Positions 1-9,810 of a stretch of 64,000 nucleotides of DNA are shown here, in pieces (the first letter of the stretch is position 1; every line of letters begins with the position of its first letter). The notes under the pieces were generated by a model. That model was not told the DNA's origin. It worked only from the letters and a program-made list of their open reading frames with translations, and did not search any database. Both the position numbers and the translations under genes were made by a program. Origin of the DNA: Shinisaurus crocodilurus (taxonomy: Eukaryota; Chordata; Lepidosauria; Squamata; Shinisauridae); assembly GCA_021292165.1 (NCBI GenBank), contig CM037877.1:163113742-163177741 (forward strand), written 5' to 3'.

Positions 1-193
1 GAGACAAGTGCAAAGCTCTTCATTTAGGGAAAATAAATCAAATGCGCAGGTGATGGGGGATACCTGCCTTGGCAATAGTACATGTAAAACAATCTTGGAG
101 TTGTAGTTGATCTCAAGCTGAATATAAGTCAACAGAGTGCTGTTGCTGCAAAAAAGAGCAAATACAATTTTAGGTTGCATCAGTAGAAATATA
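1..193 (+). mobile_element. CR1-like LINE fragment, part 1 of 3
   Basis: A decayed piece of a non-LTR reverse-transcriptase ORF. From position 3 one frame reads DKCKALHLGK, which resembles the thumb-region motif 'NKCKVLHLG' of vertebrate CR1/L2-type elements, and then degrades with stops. The element continues at 2671-2733 and 3103-3347, so it predates the insertions that split it. The LINE clade is inferred from remembered motifs, not from alignment. Confidence 0.6.
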
Positions 194-352
194 CCGTATT
201 TTTCGCCCCATAAGACGCACCTGACCATAAGACACACTTAGGTTTTAGAGGAAGAAAACAAGAAAAAAAATATTCTGAACCAAATGGTGAACTATAATAT
301 TTTAATAAATATAACAAAATAATATTTCAACCATGTAAAGTGAACAGCAGTC

Positions 353-426
353 AGTAGTTGGGACTATCTTAAGTCCCATTGATTTCAATGGGTTTACTCT
401 AAGTATGACTAAATCTGAATTCAACC
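353..426. repeat. Partial copy of the short GTCATGCTTAGAGTAGAC palindromic repeat
   Basis: Contains the central 'TCCCATTGATTTCAATGGG' palindrome and the arm 'CTAAGTATGACTAAATCTG' seen in fuller copies at 11704-11840, 12143-12260 and 30560-30695. Here only one arm plus the centre is kept. Confidence 0.55.
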
Positions 427-1431
427 ACGTATGTATAAAAGAAACAATCATGTGTATTCACATAATAAGTTATTTAATTCGATTTAGTTCAGATTTATGC
501 TGCAACGTTCTAAATTCAATACAAGCAAATTGCCCAATTATGTTAGATTTACCACAGAGCTGCGTAATCCTGGCTATTGAATGTCTGCCTAAAAGTTTTG
601 CAGTTCTTCTGGAATGTATGCCTGCTCAGACTTTAGTGGAGCTCTAAGAAATGGAGTTCCATAGTTGTGTCTTTTTATCCCCTCCTGACCCCCGCTGCCC
701 CTGTCCTACGTTTCAGGCATTGGGGAGGGAATAACAAGATGGCTCATTTGCTTGCTAAGTGGCAGAACTAACAAATTCTTAAAGAAGTTCATGAGGGGCC
801 CCTTTAAGAATTGTTTTTATCTTAGCTCCCCAGTGCTGAGAGGTGCAACTGGGTAGCTGCGCTGAGCAAGCATGCCAGCCGCCATTTTAATTCCTCCCCC
901 AATAACCTTGGCATAGGGTTGCTTCAGAACAGCTCTACATCAGAGGCTTTGGGGAAAGATTAAAAGGACAACTTGGATATCTGCTGCAGCTGCCTGGTGC
1001 ACTTCTCCTCACTGCCAGGTGGCAAGGAAATATTTAAAACAAACAACAACAAAAAACAGCCTGCCCAGCCAGTTTGGACAAGTGTCTGTGGTGGCAGGCA
1101 TTGCTAGGGCCTCTGGAGCCTGACTAGAAATGTGAAGGCCTGGGGGGAAAAGCAGGGGAAAAGCAAAACAAACTCCCAGAAAAATGGCCCTGTTTGTTCC
1201 AGGTATAAAACTTTAGTGAGTATCAATCTACAAACATCTTGGGGTCAATCAAGAGTTTTATTCTTCAAAGAGCGTTGAAAGGGCTACGAGAGGCGCCTTA
1301 CCCCCCCCCCCCGCGACGCGCTGGCCTCTTCCCGGCTCCCCCACGCCTACCCTGCCGCCTGCGCTGGGTGTGGATGAGGATTCCCGACAGCCCTCTGGGC
1401 TCGGCGGCAGTAGCATTGTCCAGCGGGCTGG

Positions 1432-2090
1432 CAAGGAGGAGGGGCCTCCGCAGCCCATCTTGATCAGGCGCTTGGATGCGCCGCCGCTGCTCCGCGCTGC
1501 CCGGGGCTCCCACAGCAGCGCTGGCTGGGCCAACTCCCGTGCCCGGCCGGCAAGGAGGAGGGGCCGCCGCAGCCCCTCTCGATCAGGCGCTTGGATGCGC
1601 CGCTGCTGCTCCGCCCCGCCCGGGGCTCCCACAGCAGCACCGGCCGGGCCAACTCCCATGCCCCGCCGACAAGGAGGAGGGGCTGCCGCAGCGCCTTTCG
1701 ATCAGGTGCTTGGACGCGCCAGCCCAGGCGAGGAAGCTGCTCTGCCCCGCCCGGGGCTCCCACAGCAGCGCTGGCCGGGCCAACTCCCGTGCCCGGCCGG
1801 CAAGGAGGAGGGGCCTCCGCAGCCCCTCTTGATTAGGTGCTTGGACGCCCCGCCGCCGCTCCGCCCCGCCTGGGGCTCCCACAGCAGCGCCAGCTGGGCC
1901 AACTCCCGTGCCCGGCTGGCAAGGAGGAGGGGCCGCCGCAGCCCCTCTTGATCAGGCGCGAGGATGCGCCGCCGCCGCTGCCAGCCCCAGCCCGGGCGAG
2001 GAAGGCGCTCCACCCCGCCGGGGCCCAGGGCTGAAGCCGCACCGGCTGGAGCTTATCCCAGCACCCGCCCTGGCAAAGAGGAGGGCCTCC
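1432..2090. repeat. GC-rich 119-bp minisatellite, about 5-6 copies
   Basis: The start of the unit (CAAGGAGGAGGGGCC) recurs at 1432, 1551, 1670, 1801 and 1920, with a diverged copy near 2074. Spacing is 119, 119, 131, 119 and 154 bp; the 131-bp unit carries a short insertion near 1720-1740. The array is very GC- and CpG-rich against AT-rich surroundings. Because 119 is not a multiple of three and stops are rare, several frames on both strands stay open, giving spurious ORFs of up to about 190 codons. I see no domain or codon structure that would make these real proteins. Confidence 0.85.
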
Positions 2091-2173
2091 CACTGTCCTC
2101 ACCCACGCTCCGCCGCCGCCACCGCCTGCCCAGAGGTTTGTAAAGTTTTTTTTTAAAAAAAACGATATTCGAC

Positions 2174-2536
2174 GGGGAATCAGCTGTTAAGCGGCCGCCT
2201 AGGGGGGAATCAGCTGAGAGGCGGGGCCTTGTCCTGCTCCGTGCAGGAGCCCTCCTCTCTTCCGCCGGCGTGCGGGGCAGGGCCGGTGGGCTCCGGAGGT
2301 CGCAGCGCGGAGCAGAGCTGGCCCTGCGCCCACCCGCTCGCGTCCCTGCTGCTGGGCAGGGGGGGCGCCGCCGCAGCAAAGCACCAACCGAGCTGCTGCC
2401 AAATCAGCTGTTTGGCGGGGAATCAGTTGTTCAGCAGGGAATCAGCTGTTAAGTGGCCGCCTAGGGGGGAATCAGCTGAGAGGCGGGGGCTTGCTCCGCT
2501 CCACCCAGGAGCCCTCCGCTGTTCCGCCGGACCGGT
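2174..2536. repeat. Direct duplication inside the transposon (two copies of about 100 bp, 262 bp apart)
   Basis: The segment beginning GGAATCAGCTGTTAAG at about 2176 is repeated at about 2438. Both continue through GGCCGCCTAGGGGGGAATCA and a 'CAGGAGCCCTCC' segment. The intervening 160 bp is GC-rich and unassigned. Confidence 0.75.
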
Positions 2537-2670
2537 TGGAGGCGCACAGAGGGAGGAATGTAAAAAAATAAATTTATTTGTTTTTTACAATATTCTCTCC
2601 ATAAGACGCACAGACATTTCCCCCTATTTGGGGGGGGGGGAGTGTGTCTTATGGAGCGAAAAATACGGTA

Positions 2671-2733
2671 GTTTCAAAACATGGGACTTAATAGTTCCAC
2701 TCTGTACTGCGCTGGTCAGACCTCAAATACTGG
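2671..2733 (+). mobile_element. CR1-like LINE fragment, part 2 of 3
   Basis: Continues the LINE from 1-193 directly after the TA target site. It encodes the degraded segment before 'LVRP.LEYC' (GTTCCACTCTGTACTG...GGTCAGACCTC). It is interrupted again by a foldback element starting at about 2735. Confidence 0.6.
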
Positions 2734-2734
2734 C

Positions 2735-3099
2735 CCGGCTCACACATTGTGAGTAGCCACCATGGGTGAATTTCTCTGTGGGGCTTCTCATTGTGGTGGC
2801 AGCTGCCATTTTGAATATTTGAACTGCAGTGGGAGCATGCCATAGCTTCTTATGTGCGAACCCAGCGAGGGTGGGTTGTTGGGGTGGTTAACAAGTCATC
2901 CGCAACCCTAAAACAGCCCATGGGTTCTGGGTGGCTTGTCAACCACCCCAACAACCCAACCTAACCAGGTTCACATGTAACAACAAGCTACAGCTTGCCC
3001 TGGCCATGGCTCAAATATTCATAATGGTGACTGCTGCCATGATGAGAAGCCCCATGGGGAAATTCACCTATGGTAGCTTCTGGTTATGCGTGAACCAGG
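2735..3099. mobile_element. Foldback (long inverted repeat) element, about 365 bp
   Basis: The arms are inverted copies: 'GGCTCACACATTGTGAGTAG' and 'TGGGTGAATTT' on the left pair with 'AAATTCACCTATGGTAGC' and 'GCGTGAACC' on the right. A central palindrome near 2880-2960 is built on 'GGGTTGTTGGGGTGG' and 'CCACCCCAACAACCC'. No clear target duplication survives. Similar foldbacks lie at 11549-12298 and 13553-13927. Confidence 0.65.
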
Positions 3100-3102
3100 T
3101 CA

Positions 3103-3347
3103 CTCTGTCCAGTTGTAGACGCCACACTCTAAGAAGGATTCAGATCAATTGGAACAAGTTCAGAAAATGGCAGCAGAGATAATCAGGGGAAGCTAAGTCC
3201 TACGAGGAAAGATAGAAGGAAATGGGTATGTCTATCCTTGAGAAGAGAATGAGGGAGGATATGATAGCACTTTTCAAGTACCTAAAAGGTTGTCACATAG
3301 AAGAGGTTCGAAACCTGTTCTATATCATGCAAGACTGTAGGACATGA
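3103..3347 (+). mobile_element. CR1-like LINE fragment, part 3 of 3
   Basis: Resumes the LINE after the foldback insertion. It reads as a frame-broken version of the conserved stretch around 'LEKVQ..AA..I.G', 'LEKRM.ED.IALFKYLKG', which is a CR1-type ORF2 C-terminal region. It ends where the Tigger-like miniature element begins. Confidence 0.6.
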
Positions 3348-3351
3348 AATA

Positions 3352-3530
3352 CAGTCATGCCTTGGATTACAAGTAACTTGGTTTGCAAGCATTTTGCAAG
3401 ACAAGCAAATTTTTAAATATTTATTAATATTTTTTTTACTTGATATACAAGCAACGTCTTGCAATACAAGTACCGTAGTACAACTTAAATTAAAAAATAT
3501 CTGTACAAATTTTTTGGGGGGAATTTTTTG
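3352..3530 (+). mobile_element. Tigger-like miniature element, right-truncated
   Basis: Starts after TA (3350-3351) with CAGTCATGCCTTGGATTACA. It shares the internal 'GCAAGACAAGCAAATTTTTA' and 'GTCTTGCAATACAAGTAC' blocks with full copies at 11254-11503, 38118-38633 and 50738-50994. The right terminal repeat is missing. Family assignment rests on the TA target and CAGT-type end. Confidence 0.65.
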
Positions 3531-6500
3531 GAGAATTAACAAGTTAATACAACGTGACCAGTAGAAAAGTTAAAAATACCCCCCCCCACACACACACACA
3601 CCATTGGAATAGATCAGCAAGTTAAAATGAGAGGTCTTGGATTGTATTTTCCGCATCTTCTGGACCTATGAGTTCCGTTAAAGAAGACATTTCTTTAGAA
3701 AGGACCCCTCCCCCCAAGTTGCGTGGAAAAACGAAGACATGAGTCACTGATCTTTATGGCTTTTTACATTTATTCCTGCCATGTAAGTACTTCTATTTAT
3801 CTGCTCCAATAAATCATCTGCCAATCTTCTCTTGCCATTATTTAACTTATTCCCTGTCACAACATCATAGGCTGGAAGAACATTGTACTTGAAAGCCCAC
3901 AGAGGCATGGATAACTGGAGAAAGACTGGCAACATTATGGTAGCATGCACTGTCCCAGTTATAATTGTGCTGTGCTACTCTTTGCCTGCCCTGAAAGAAA
4001 ACTGCAGGGTTAACCTGAATGCCTGTCCTAGCTATAATATACCGTACTGAGAAATGTGGCCAGGATAGTTATCGCAATGTAATTTCTGTCTGAGGGCGTA
4101 ATGAAGGGTGGAAAGCTAAGTAGAAACTGTACCTCCTTTTTAAAACCCGTCATTCAGGGCTGTATTCAGAGTTACATGAATGGAAGTTCACGCAAGAAAT
4201 TGTGTTTCTGCCCCCTGCACCTGCCAAGCCTCTTCTGAGAGTTGGGGGATTCTCAGTGAAAGGCCTGGGATGTGGCATGGGGGAGAAATGAGAGAAAATT
4301 GGGCAGAGGGAGGTATTCGAGAGGCGCAGAGGACTGCACTGGGGAACAGGGGACAGGAAAACTCCACATTGGCTTGCGCAACCCTGGGTACAGCCATTTC
4401 TTATTTTCTAGTGATAATGTACAGTATTGTAGCCAGTAATTATGTGAAAGTAAAAGTATAATGTACATTGTAAACATCTTTACATATATAGGTTGCCAAA
4501 TTAAAGTAACTTCCATGGTGATTGATTGTATCATTTTATGTACTTCTCAATATCCATTGGATAGAAACATCTACTGTTATGGCACAGAGATCCGGTATAT
4601 TCTTCTCTTTTAACTGCACAAATAGAAGTATATCATGCAAGTATTCCATGGAAACATACTACTCCCATGGAGCTTTGTGTCTTTTAAAAAAAAATCTTCT
4701 AAGCTTCAGAAATGGAGGCTATGTTTGTCCTATCTTTATTGTGACATGTAAACAGTTTTTAAAACATTTGCATTTACTCTTCAGGAATACTTAATATCAT
4801 TATCCTGTTTTCCCCTTATTCTTCTGTCCACTGACAAAGCTTATTCTTTAAAAAAAGCTTGTTCAGAATTTCCAAATCACTAATCTAGTGTAGATAAGGC
4901 AGCCCAGCATCTATAGTCTGTGGTACACAAGAGAACGATGAGCTCAGCATGTTGACCAATTACTTTTGATTTTATAAATCTAATTGATCAGGTCTCCATT
5001 TACAGCCAGCTGGACTGTAGGGGACCGACCATCAAATGCAGAATATGAGCTTACCATAGTAATGTCTGATCACTTGGCAATACCACTTGGCATTGCATGT
5101 TTGACGTCAGGTTCTAGTTCTTTTATCTATGAGCCTTGTACACACGTGGTATTTGGTATCATTACTGTTCATGGCCACCCTTCTCTATAGTATATTGAAG
5201 CCTATGCAATCATTTAGTATAGTTAGTGTGTTGGCACCTAATGTTTTCCCCTCAGGAGAATATTTCGCATTAGAGTACCAGAACTATTTTACCTTTCAGT
5301 AATCTATGTAGGAGATGCTAGCATTAGAACAGATAGCTGGTATAACCTCAACCCCTGAGAGCATTTGCTTGTGATAGAAGTCCAGTCATTTGATGAGAAT
5401 TGGGAAGAAGGGTGGAAATTTTGTTTTGTAAGCTGGCTTTCTTGGGAAATCAAGTTGAAGAAAAGATTAGGACTGAATCAGTTTACAGCAGTGAGATTTC
5501 CCTCTATTCCTGGCTCTGTTGTCCAGATAGGAGTGGTCTTTAATGATCCTTCAACCTAGTTTTGCCATTCTTATCCTTAAGACAAATCCATGGATATGGG
5601 TGCTGTTTAGAACTGTGCATTCTTTAACTTTTGCCAAAGTTTCTGGCCACTTCAGAAAGTGGCCAGAAAATACTGTTTGCTTGGATGGTGTGGCCTCCCT
5701 TGATTCCAGTGCAATTCACAGTGTTTCATTCTGAAAAAGAAATTTGCTTGCTGACGCTCAGTGTTTTGAATGCACACAGCCAATACATTTCTCTTTTTCT
5801 GTAACTTATTCTTTCCTATCATCTAGGAGATGATAGGAAACACCTTGTTATGGACCTTTCAGGCAATACCCTCTATCTATGGATTTCTGTTTCTCTCAAA
5901 GTTTTACTTTTTGAAAAAATTGAGCTACAGAAGAGTGCTTGTCATTAAGGTCTTTAACGGTTATCTTGACTCACTGGATTCCACCATATCTGTTCAGCTG
6001 AAGGGGTCCTCTGAACATTAGGCCTTCGTAGCAGTCAATTATAAACTGCAGCCTGTTCTGCCTCATACCTTCCTCATGTCATAAGTGCTTTGGCAGAAGA
6101 ATCTGGTTATATTGTGTTGAGAGCATTTTACCATATCATGAGACTCCTTTAGCATACAGAACAGAAAACGTTTCAATGTAATATATTCAAAAGTTCTAGT
6201 TATGAAGTTTGTCAAAGCATACTTTACATTTAATCATTGATCTTTTTGAGTTATGGCTGCATGATAAGAACAAATGATCTTGACATTTAAAATGCAGTAG
6301 AAAGCCTCCATATTGATAGAATTCATAAGCAAAGCATGATGCTTGAGTGATCAGTTAGGTAGAATGTCTGAATAGTATGATTATGTGGTTTGGTCATCAA
6401 AATATACATTTTGTAAAATGAAGCTTGAACAGTAAGCGTCAAGCATGCAAGTTTATTTGTGCATGGAACTTGCATATTTTCAAGTTTTGAAATTTAATAT

Positions 6501-6620
6501 ACAAAAAAGTGAGAACAAAAGGATCTTCAGGCATATTTCATGGGGGGAAAGATGTATCAAGAAAAGTGCTCAGTACTTATATCTATATATACATATATAT
6601 GAACTTTTTTCTCTTAATAG
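3531..6620 (+). other. Intron of the zinc-finger gene; no exon recognised
   Basis: AT-rich sequence upstream of the penultimate exon. I found no stretch with an acceptor, an open frame and a donor that I would call an exon, and only short simple repeats such as CA at about 3590-3602. Small ORFs here have no recognisable domains. The main coding exon of this gene must lie upstream of the window. Confidence 0.45.
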
Positions 6621-6723
6621 CCATAGATTGTAAGCAAAAAAAATCAAGATCAAGATCTGGGAGCAAGAAAAAAATTCTGCCATTACCTCATGGTGCTGAT
6701 GAAGTTTACATACTCCGGTGCAG
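6621..6723 (+). CDS. ZNF644: ZNF644 penultimate coding exon
   Basis: A 103-bp internal exon, preceded by a pyrimidine-rich tract and acceptor (TTTTTTCTCTTAATAG) and followed by donor AG|GTATAT. It starts in phase 1 (two bases completing a codon) and ends two bases into a codon that the next exon completes. It encodes a basic stretch ([14 protein letters not shown], possibly a nuclear localisation signal), then [14 protein letters not shown], which brings the first zinc-ligand cysteine. Joined to the exon at 7971 it gives a continuous finger, [12 protein letters not shown] and onward. The gene name comes from remembered similarity to the WIZ/ZNF644 C-terminal finger. In mammals this protein works in the nucleus with the G9a/GLP H3K9 methyltransferases. 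The exon call is firmer than the gene name. Confidence 0.75.
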
Positions 6724-7970
6724 GTATATGTGGGATTATAATGGGTAAACTGAAATAGCAATAGCCCAGTCAAGTTTTTTCTTTTATTTGAATAGTTAGA
6801 TCTGTATTCTGTGTGTATGCTTAAGACAAATAAGAATATTGATGAAGATCTGTGTTTAAATGAAGACCTGTGTTTCTTTACATTGCAGAATTTATACAGA
6901 AGTAGACCTACAACATAGTCTTCCCATGATATTATTGTATTCTGTCACCTGCATAATGTCCCCAAATTTCAGCCACTTAGGCAATCCTATGCATGCTTAT
7001 ACAGAAAATAGTTGTACGGCATGGCTGGCTGGGGAATGCTGTGAGCTTTTTTCTGTCTAAATGTGCATAGAATTGCATCTTAAGAGATGCGCTGCAGCAC
7101 TTTGCACTAGCCCATAACAGTTGTCCTTCATTTTACAGTTTCCATGTTCTTGCTCTCAAAGCTCTCTGTGTAGTTGCTAGAAAGCACTCTTGGGCCCTAT
7201 TCATTAGTGACATTCCGCTGTGAAATCTCAAATCAGGTACAAGCCTTGGACTCTCGCCTGCTTCTTTACCACATGGCAGGGCGAAAGTGTGTAGTATTAC
7301 CCTGACCAGTGATCTGCCACTGTTAAAGGGTGTCGGGGAGTGGGGGTGGCTCGATTAGGTGGTCAGGGAGGTACCATGTTCATATAAATGTGGTATAGCT
7401 ATGTATGCTTGTTGCTTTCTCCCTAGATCAGGAGGAGGAAATGTGCCTGCCCAAGCTCATGCCAAGTGAGATTTCTTCCCAGATCGTAAGGAGAAAATAG
7501 GCCCTTAGATATAGCTGCAGCTTGAGCATTCTAATGCAGGGTCTAATTCCAGGACTATCCTCAGCCTCCAACCCCCCCCCCCCCCGCTCTGCAACAAGCC
7601 CCACTCATGAACACTTCCATCTTGTTTAGATTAAATGTCAGTTCAGCTGTCATGTTTTAGATATGACTAAAGGAGGGACGTTTTAGGGAAGAAAGCTTGT
7701 TAACTATCACTGGTAATGATTCATTAACCATAGTATTAAATGTATGATGGTATAATTTGTGATGTAAAATCATAGCCTTCTGTTTTATAAGTCTAGAACT
7801 GTATTATAAAAGATCATTGGATTTACGTTCAGGAAATCTGTTAAATTTATCAGCAATATGTACACAAAGGCAAGCTTTTCTATAGTTATTTTGTGAACTT
7901 ACTACACTTCACATAGAGTTGTTTAGCAATGCTAATGTGACTTGTTTGGATGATTTTAAAAACTGCACAG
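6724..7970 (+). other. Last intron of the zinc-finger gene
   Basis: Begins with donor GTATATG and ends with acceptor CTGCACAG at 7970. It is about 1.25 kb, AT-rich, with a C-run at about 7567-7586. A fragment at about 6975-7010 (AGGCAATCCTATGCATGCTT) resembles one end of the 'GCAATCCTATGCATG' miniature repeat. No RNA gene or other exon was seen. Confidence 0.65.
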
Positions 7971-8163
7971 GTTTTGTGGTCTGGTATTTCGAGGACCCTT
8001 GTCTGTTCAAGAAGACTGGATAAAGCACCTGCAGCGCCACATTGTCAATGCAAATCTTCCTCGGACTGGGGCTGGCATGGTGGAAGTAACATCGCTGCTT
8101 AAAAAACCTGCCTCGATTTCTGAAACTTCATTTTCTTTCCTGATGGCTGAAGCAGCTTCATAG
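7971..8163 (+). CDS. ZNF644: ZNF644 last coding exon (C-terminal zinc finger and stop)
   Basis: One base completes the split Arg codon, then 63 codons and a TAG at 8161-8163. The frame completes a C2H2 finger. The first cysteine is in the previous exon, the second opens this one, and the histidines are in KHLQRH. The spacing is C-x2-C-x16-H-x3-H, four residues longer than the classical x12 finger. The finger is followed by a roughly 40-residue tail ending FLMAEAAS. The segment [14 protein letters not shown] closely resembles the C-terminal finger of WIZ (IQEEWVRHLQRHI from memory), and the tail fits its paralogue ZNF644. In mammals the two proteins help recruit or regulate G9a/GLP. I see no frameshift or premature stop, so the locus looks functional. 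Most of the roughly 1.3-kaa protein lies upstream. Alternative: another member of the WIZ/ZNF644 family. Confidence 0.78.
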
Positions 8164-9640
8164 AACATGGAAACACTTCACATTACATTGGATGTACATT
8201 TGAAATACTTTTGTTAGTTTTTTTAAAGTTTAAATAAATTATGAGTTTATAAAATCTGAAGCCGGAAAATGGGAAAAAGAATGACAGTTAACATCCAAAC
8301 AGTTGAGTACTTAAAACAGTTACCGTAAGTAGTCTTTATATTTTATATAGGGTGGAAGATGTGTTTTTAAAGTTTACTATGTTTTTTTTGTCAATTACTG
8401 TGTTCACTATTGATACAAGCCCATCACACATAAGCAGCTGTTTTTAAATTGTTGCACATGGGTACTTAAGACAGGTTTTATGAAAAATGAAAACATTATT
8501 TACAGTGTTACCAGAATCAATGCTCTGTTTATTAAAAAAAACAAAACAAAACCCTTGCTTAGTAAAATATTATATTTTGTTTGTATGTATGTAGTGTTTT
8601 GTACAATACCAAGAAATGCTAATGCAATTTACTCAATTTAGGGCATTAAATATCATGTACTTCATAGTTCAAGAGACTGTTCCATTCAAATAGGGCAATT
8701 AGTACTATCTAGCTGTGTAAGTGTTTTTTAATCACACAAGACTTTTGTACTAAAAGTGGAGGGAAACTTGTTAAACCAATTTCTAAAAACTATGTACATA
8801 GTACTAGAAACTATTTGTGGTAAGGAAATATTCTTTACTTCACTTGCATTTCTCACTGACAATAAAATGGTGCATCCATGCTACCTCCAACTTTGTCAGC
8901 AGTAATGGTATTTACCCTTTCCATTTGTTGCATCACACACAATTTTCTTTATTGTAAAAACATATTCTTCTGTTAACAAGTCTGTCTTTTTATGCTTTGC
9001 TTAAAGGTATGAGTTGTTTCCAAGACATGTTTGCCTCTTCTTTTATTTAATGCTATAGAAATGGACTAAGAAGCATTACTTACTACATGGCTCAGCCTAG
9101 ATTTTTCATTTTACAGTTTAAAAAAATCATAACACCATTTGGACACAAATAGAAAAGTTTCTACATATGAAGAGAATGTTTACAATTTGAATTTTAGAAC
9201 TTGTTTTGGATGTAATTATATGTATGAAAACTGTAACACTATGCTCATGCTAAGGACCTATTTACAGAATTATTGAAATAAATGTGCTGTGCAGGATGGA
9301 AAATATAGTGCAGGTGTCTTGGTCACAATAAATATTGGCTGTTGACAAAAATGAAATGTCACTTTTCAACAAATAAGCAAATTCCTCTTTGAAAACTGGT
9401 TCTGTAATGCAAGTAATGTTTCATTTTATTCATGTAGGGTGACTAATACTGTAGTTAAGCCAAGGAAATGCATTGATATTGTTTTGCGTGTAAATAAAGT
9501 TATAAAAGCAGTTGAGATGTGAGGAGTATTTTGGTGGAGAATATACATACCTCACAACCAGTGAAATTGCTTTCCTCATGGTATATCTCCTTACCAAGAA
9601 TATATCTCTCTAAATAAAAAGGTTAAAAGAAAACATTAAA
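8164..9640 (+). other. ZNF644: 3' untranslated region of the zinc-finger gene
   Basis: AT-rich, repeat-poor sequence directly after the stop codon. It contains several AATAAA signals: 8861-8866, 9327-9332, 9493-9498 and 9613-9618. The absence of transposons for about 1.6 kb, in contrast to both flanks, fits a constrained 3' UTR. The exact cleavage site cannot be fixed; the 9493 signal or the last one is the likeliest main end. Confidence 0.6.
9493..9498 (+). promoter_or_regulatory. Candidate polyadenylation signal
   Basis: Canonical AATAAA about 1.33 kb after the stop codon. TG-rich sequence (GAGATGTGAGG, TTTTGGTGG) follows within 25-50 bp and could serve as the downstream element. Further AATAAA copies upstream and at 9613 could give alternative ends. 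Confidence 0.45.
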
Positions 9641-9810
9641 ATGTCTGTAATGTGAAGTATTTCTTATTTTGCATTATCTGCAAGATACAAAGTTGACTTT
9701 GTTTTATCTGTTTTGAGTTACAAACCTTCCAAAGGATCTCATGCAAAATATTTTTGATCAAAATATAATAATTTGTTCATAGGTGAAATATATGTGACTA
9801 TTGTATACAA

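Larger units (their letters stand above)
194..2668. mobile_element. TA-flanked non-autonomous DNA transposon (about 2.5 kb) with a GC-rich core
   Basis: The left end at 194 reads CCGTATTTTTCGCCCCATAA and the right end at 2668 is its reverse complement (TTATGGAGCGAAAAATACGG) with one mismatch. Both ends are flanked by TA (192-193 and 2669-2670), the duplication expected of Tc1/mariner/pogo-type elements. The ends continue into the typical 'AAGACGCAC' subterminal sequence. The LINE text on either side joins cleanly when the element is removed. Inside are a short palindromic repeat (353-426), unassigned sequence, a 119-bp minisatellite (1432-2090) and a roughly 100-bp direct duplication (2174 and 2436). 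No transposase is present, so it must have moved in trans. The superfamily is inferred from TIR and TA only. Confidence 0.8.

Noticed and set aside
1239..2102. Long overlapping open frames on both strands (up to about 193 codons).
   Set aside because: They arise from the GC-rich 119-bp minisatellite, which lacks stops in several frames; no domain, start context or splice structure supports a protein.
5828..6021. Possible exon after acceptor-like TCATCTAG at about 5826.
   Set aside because: The following frame has no family resemblance to the zinc-finger gene and no convincing donor.
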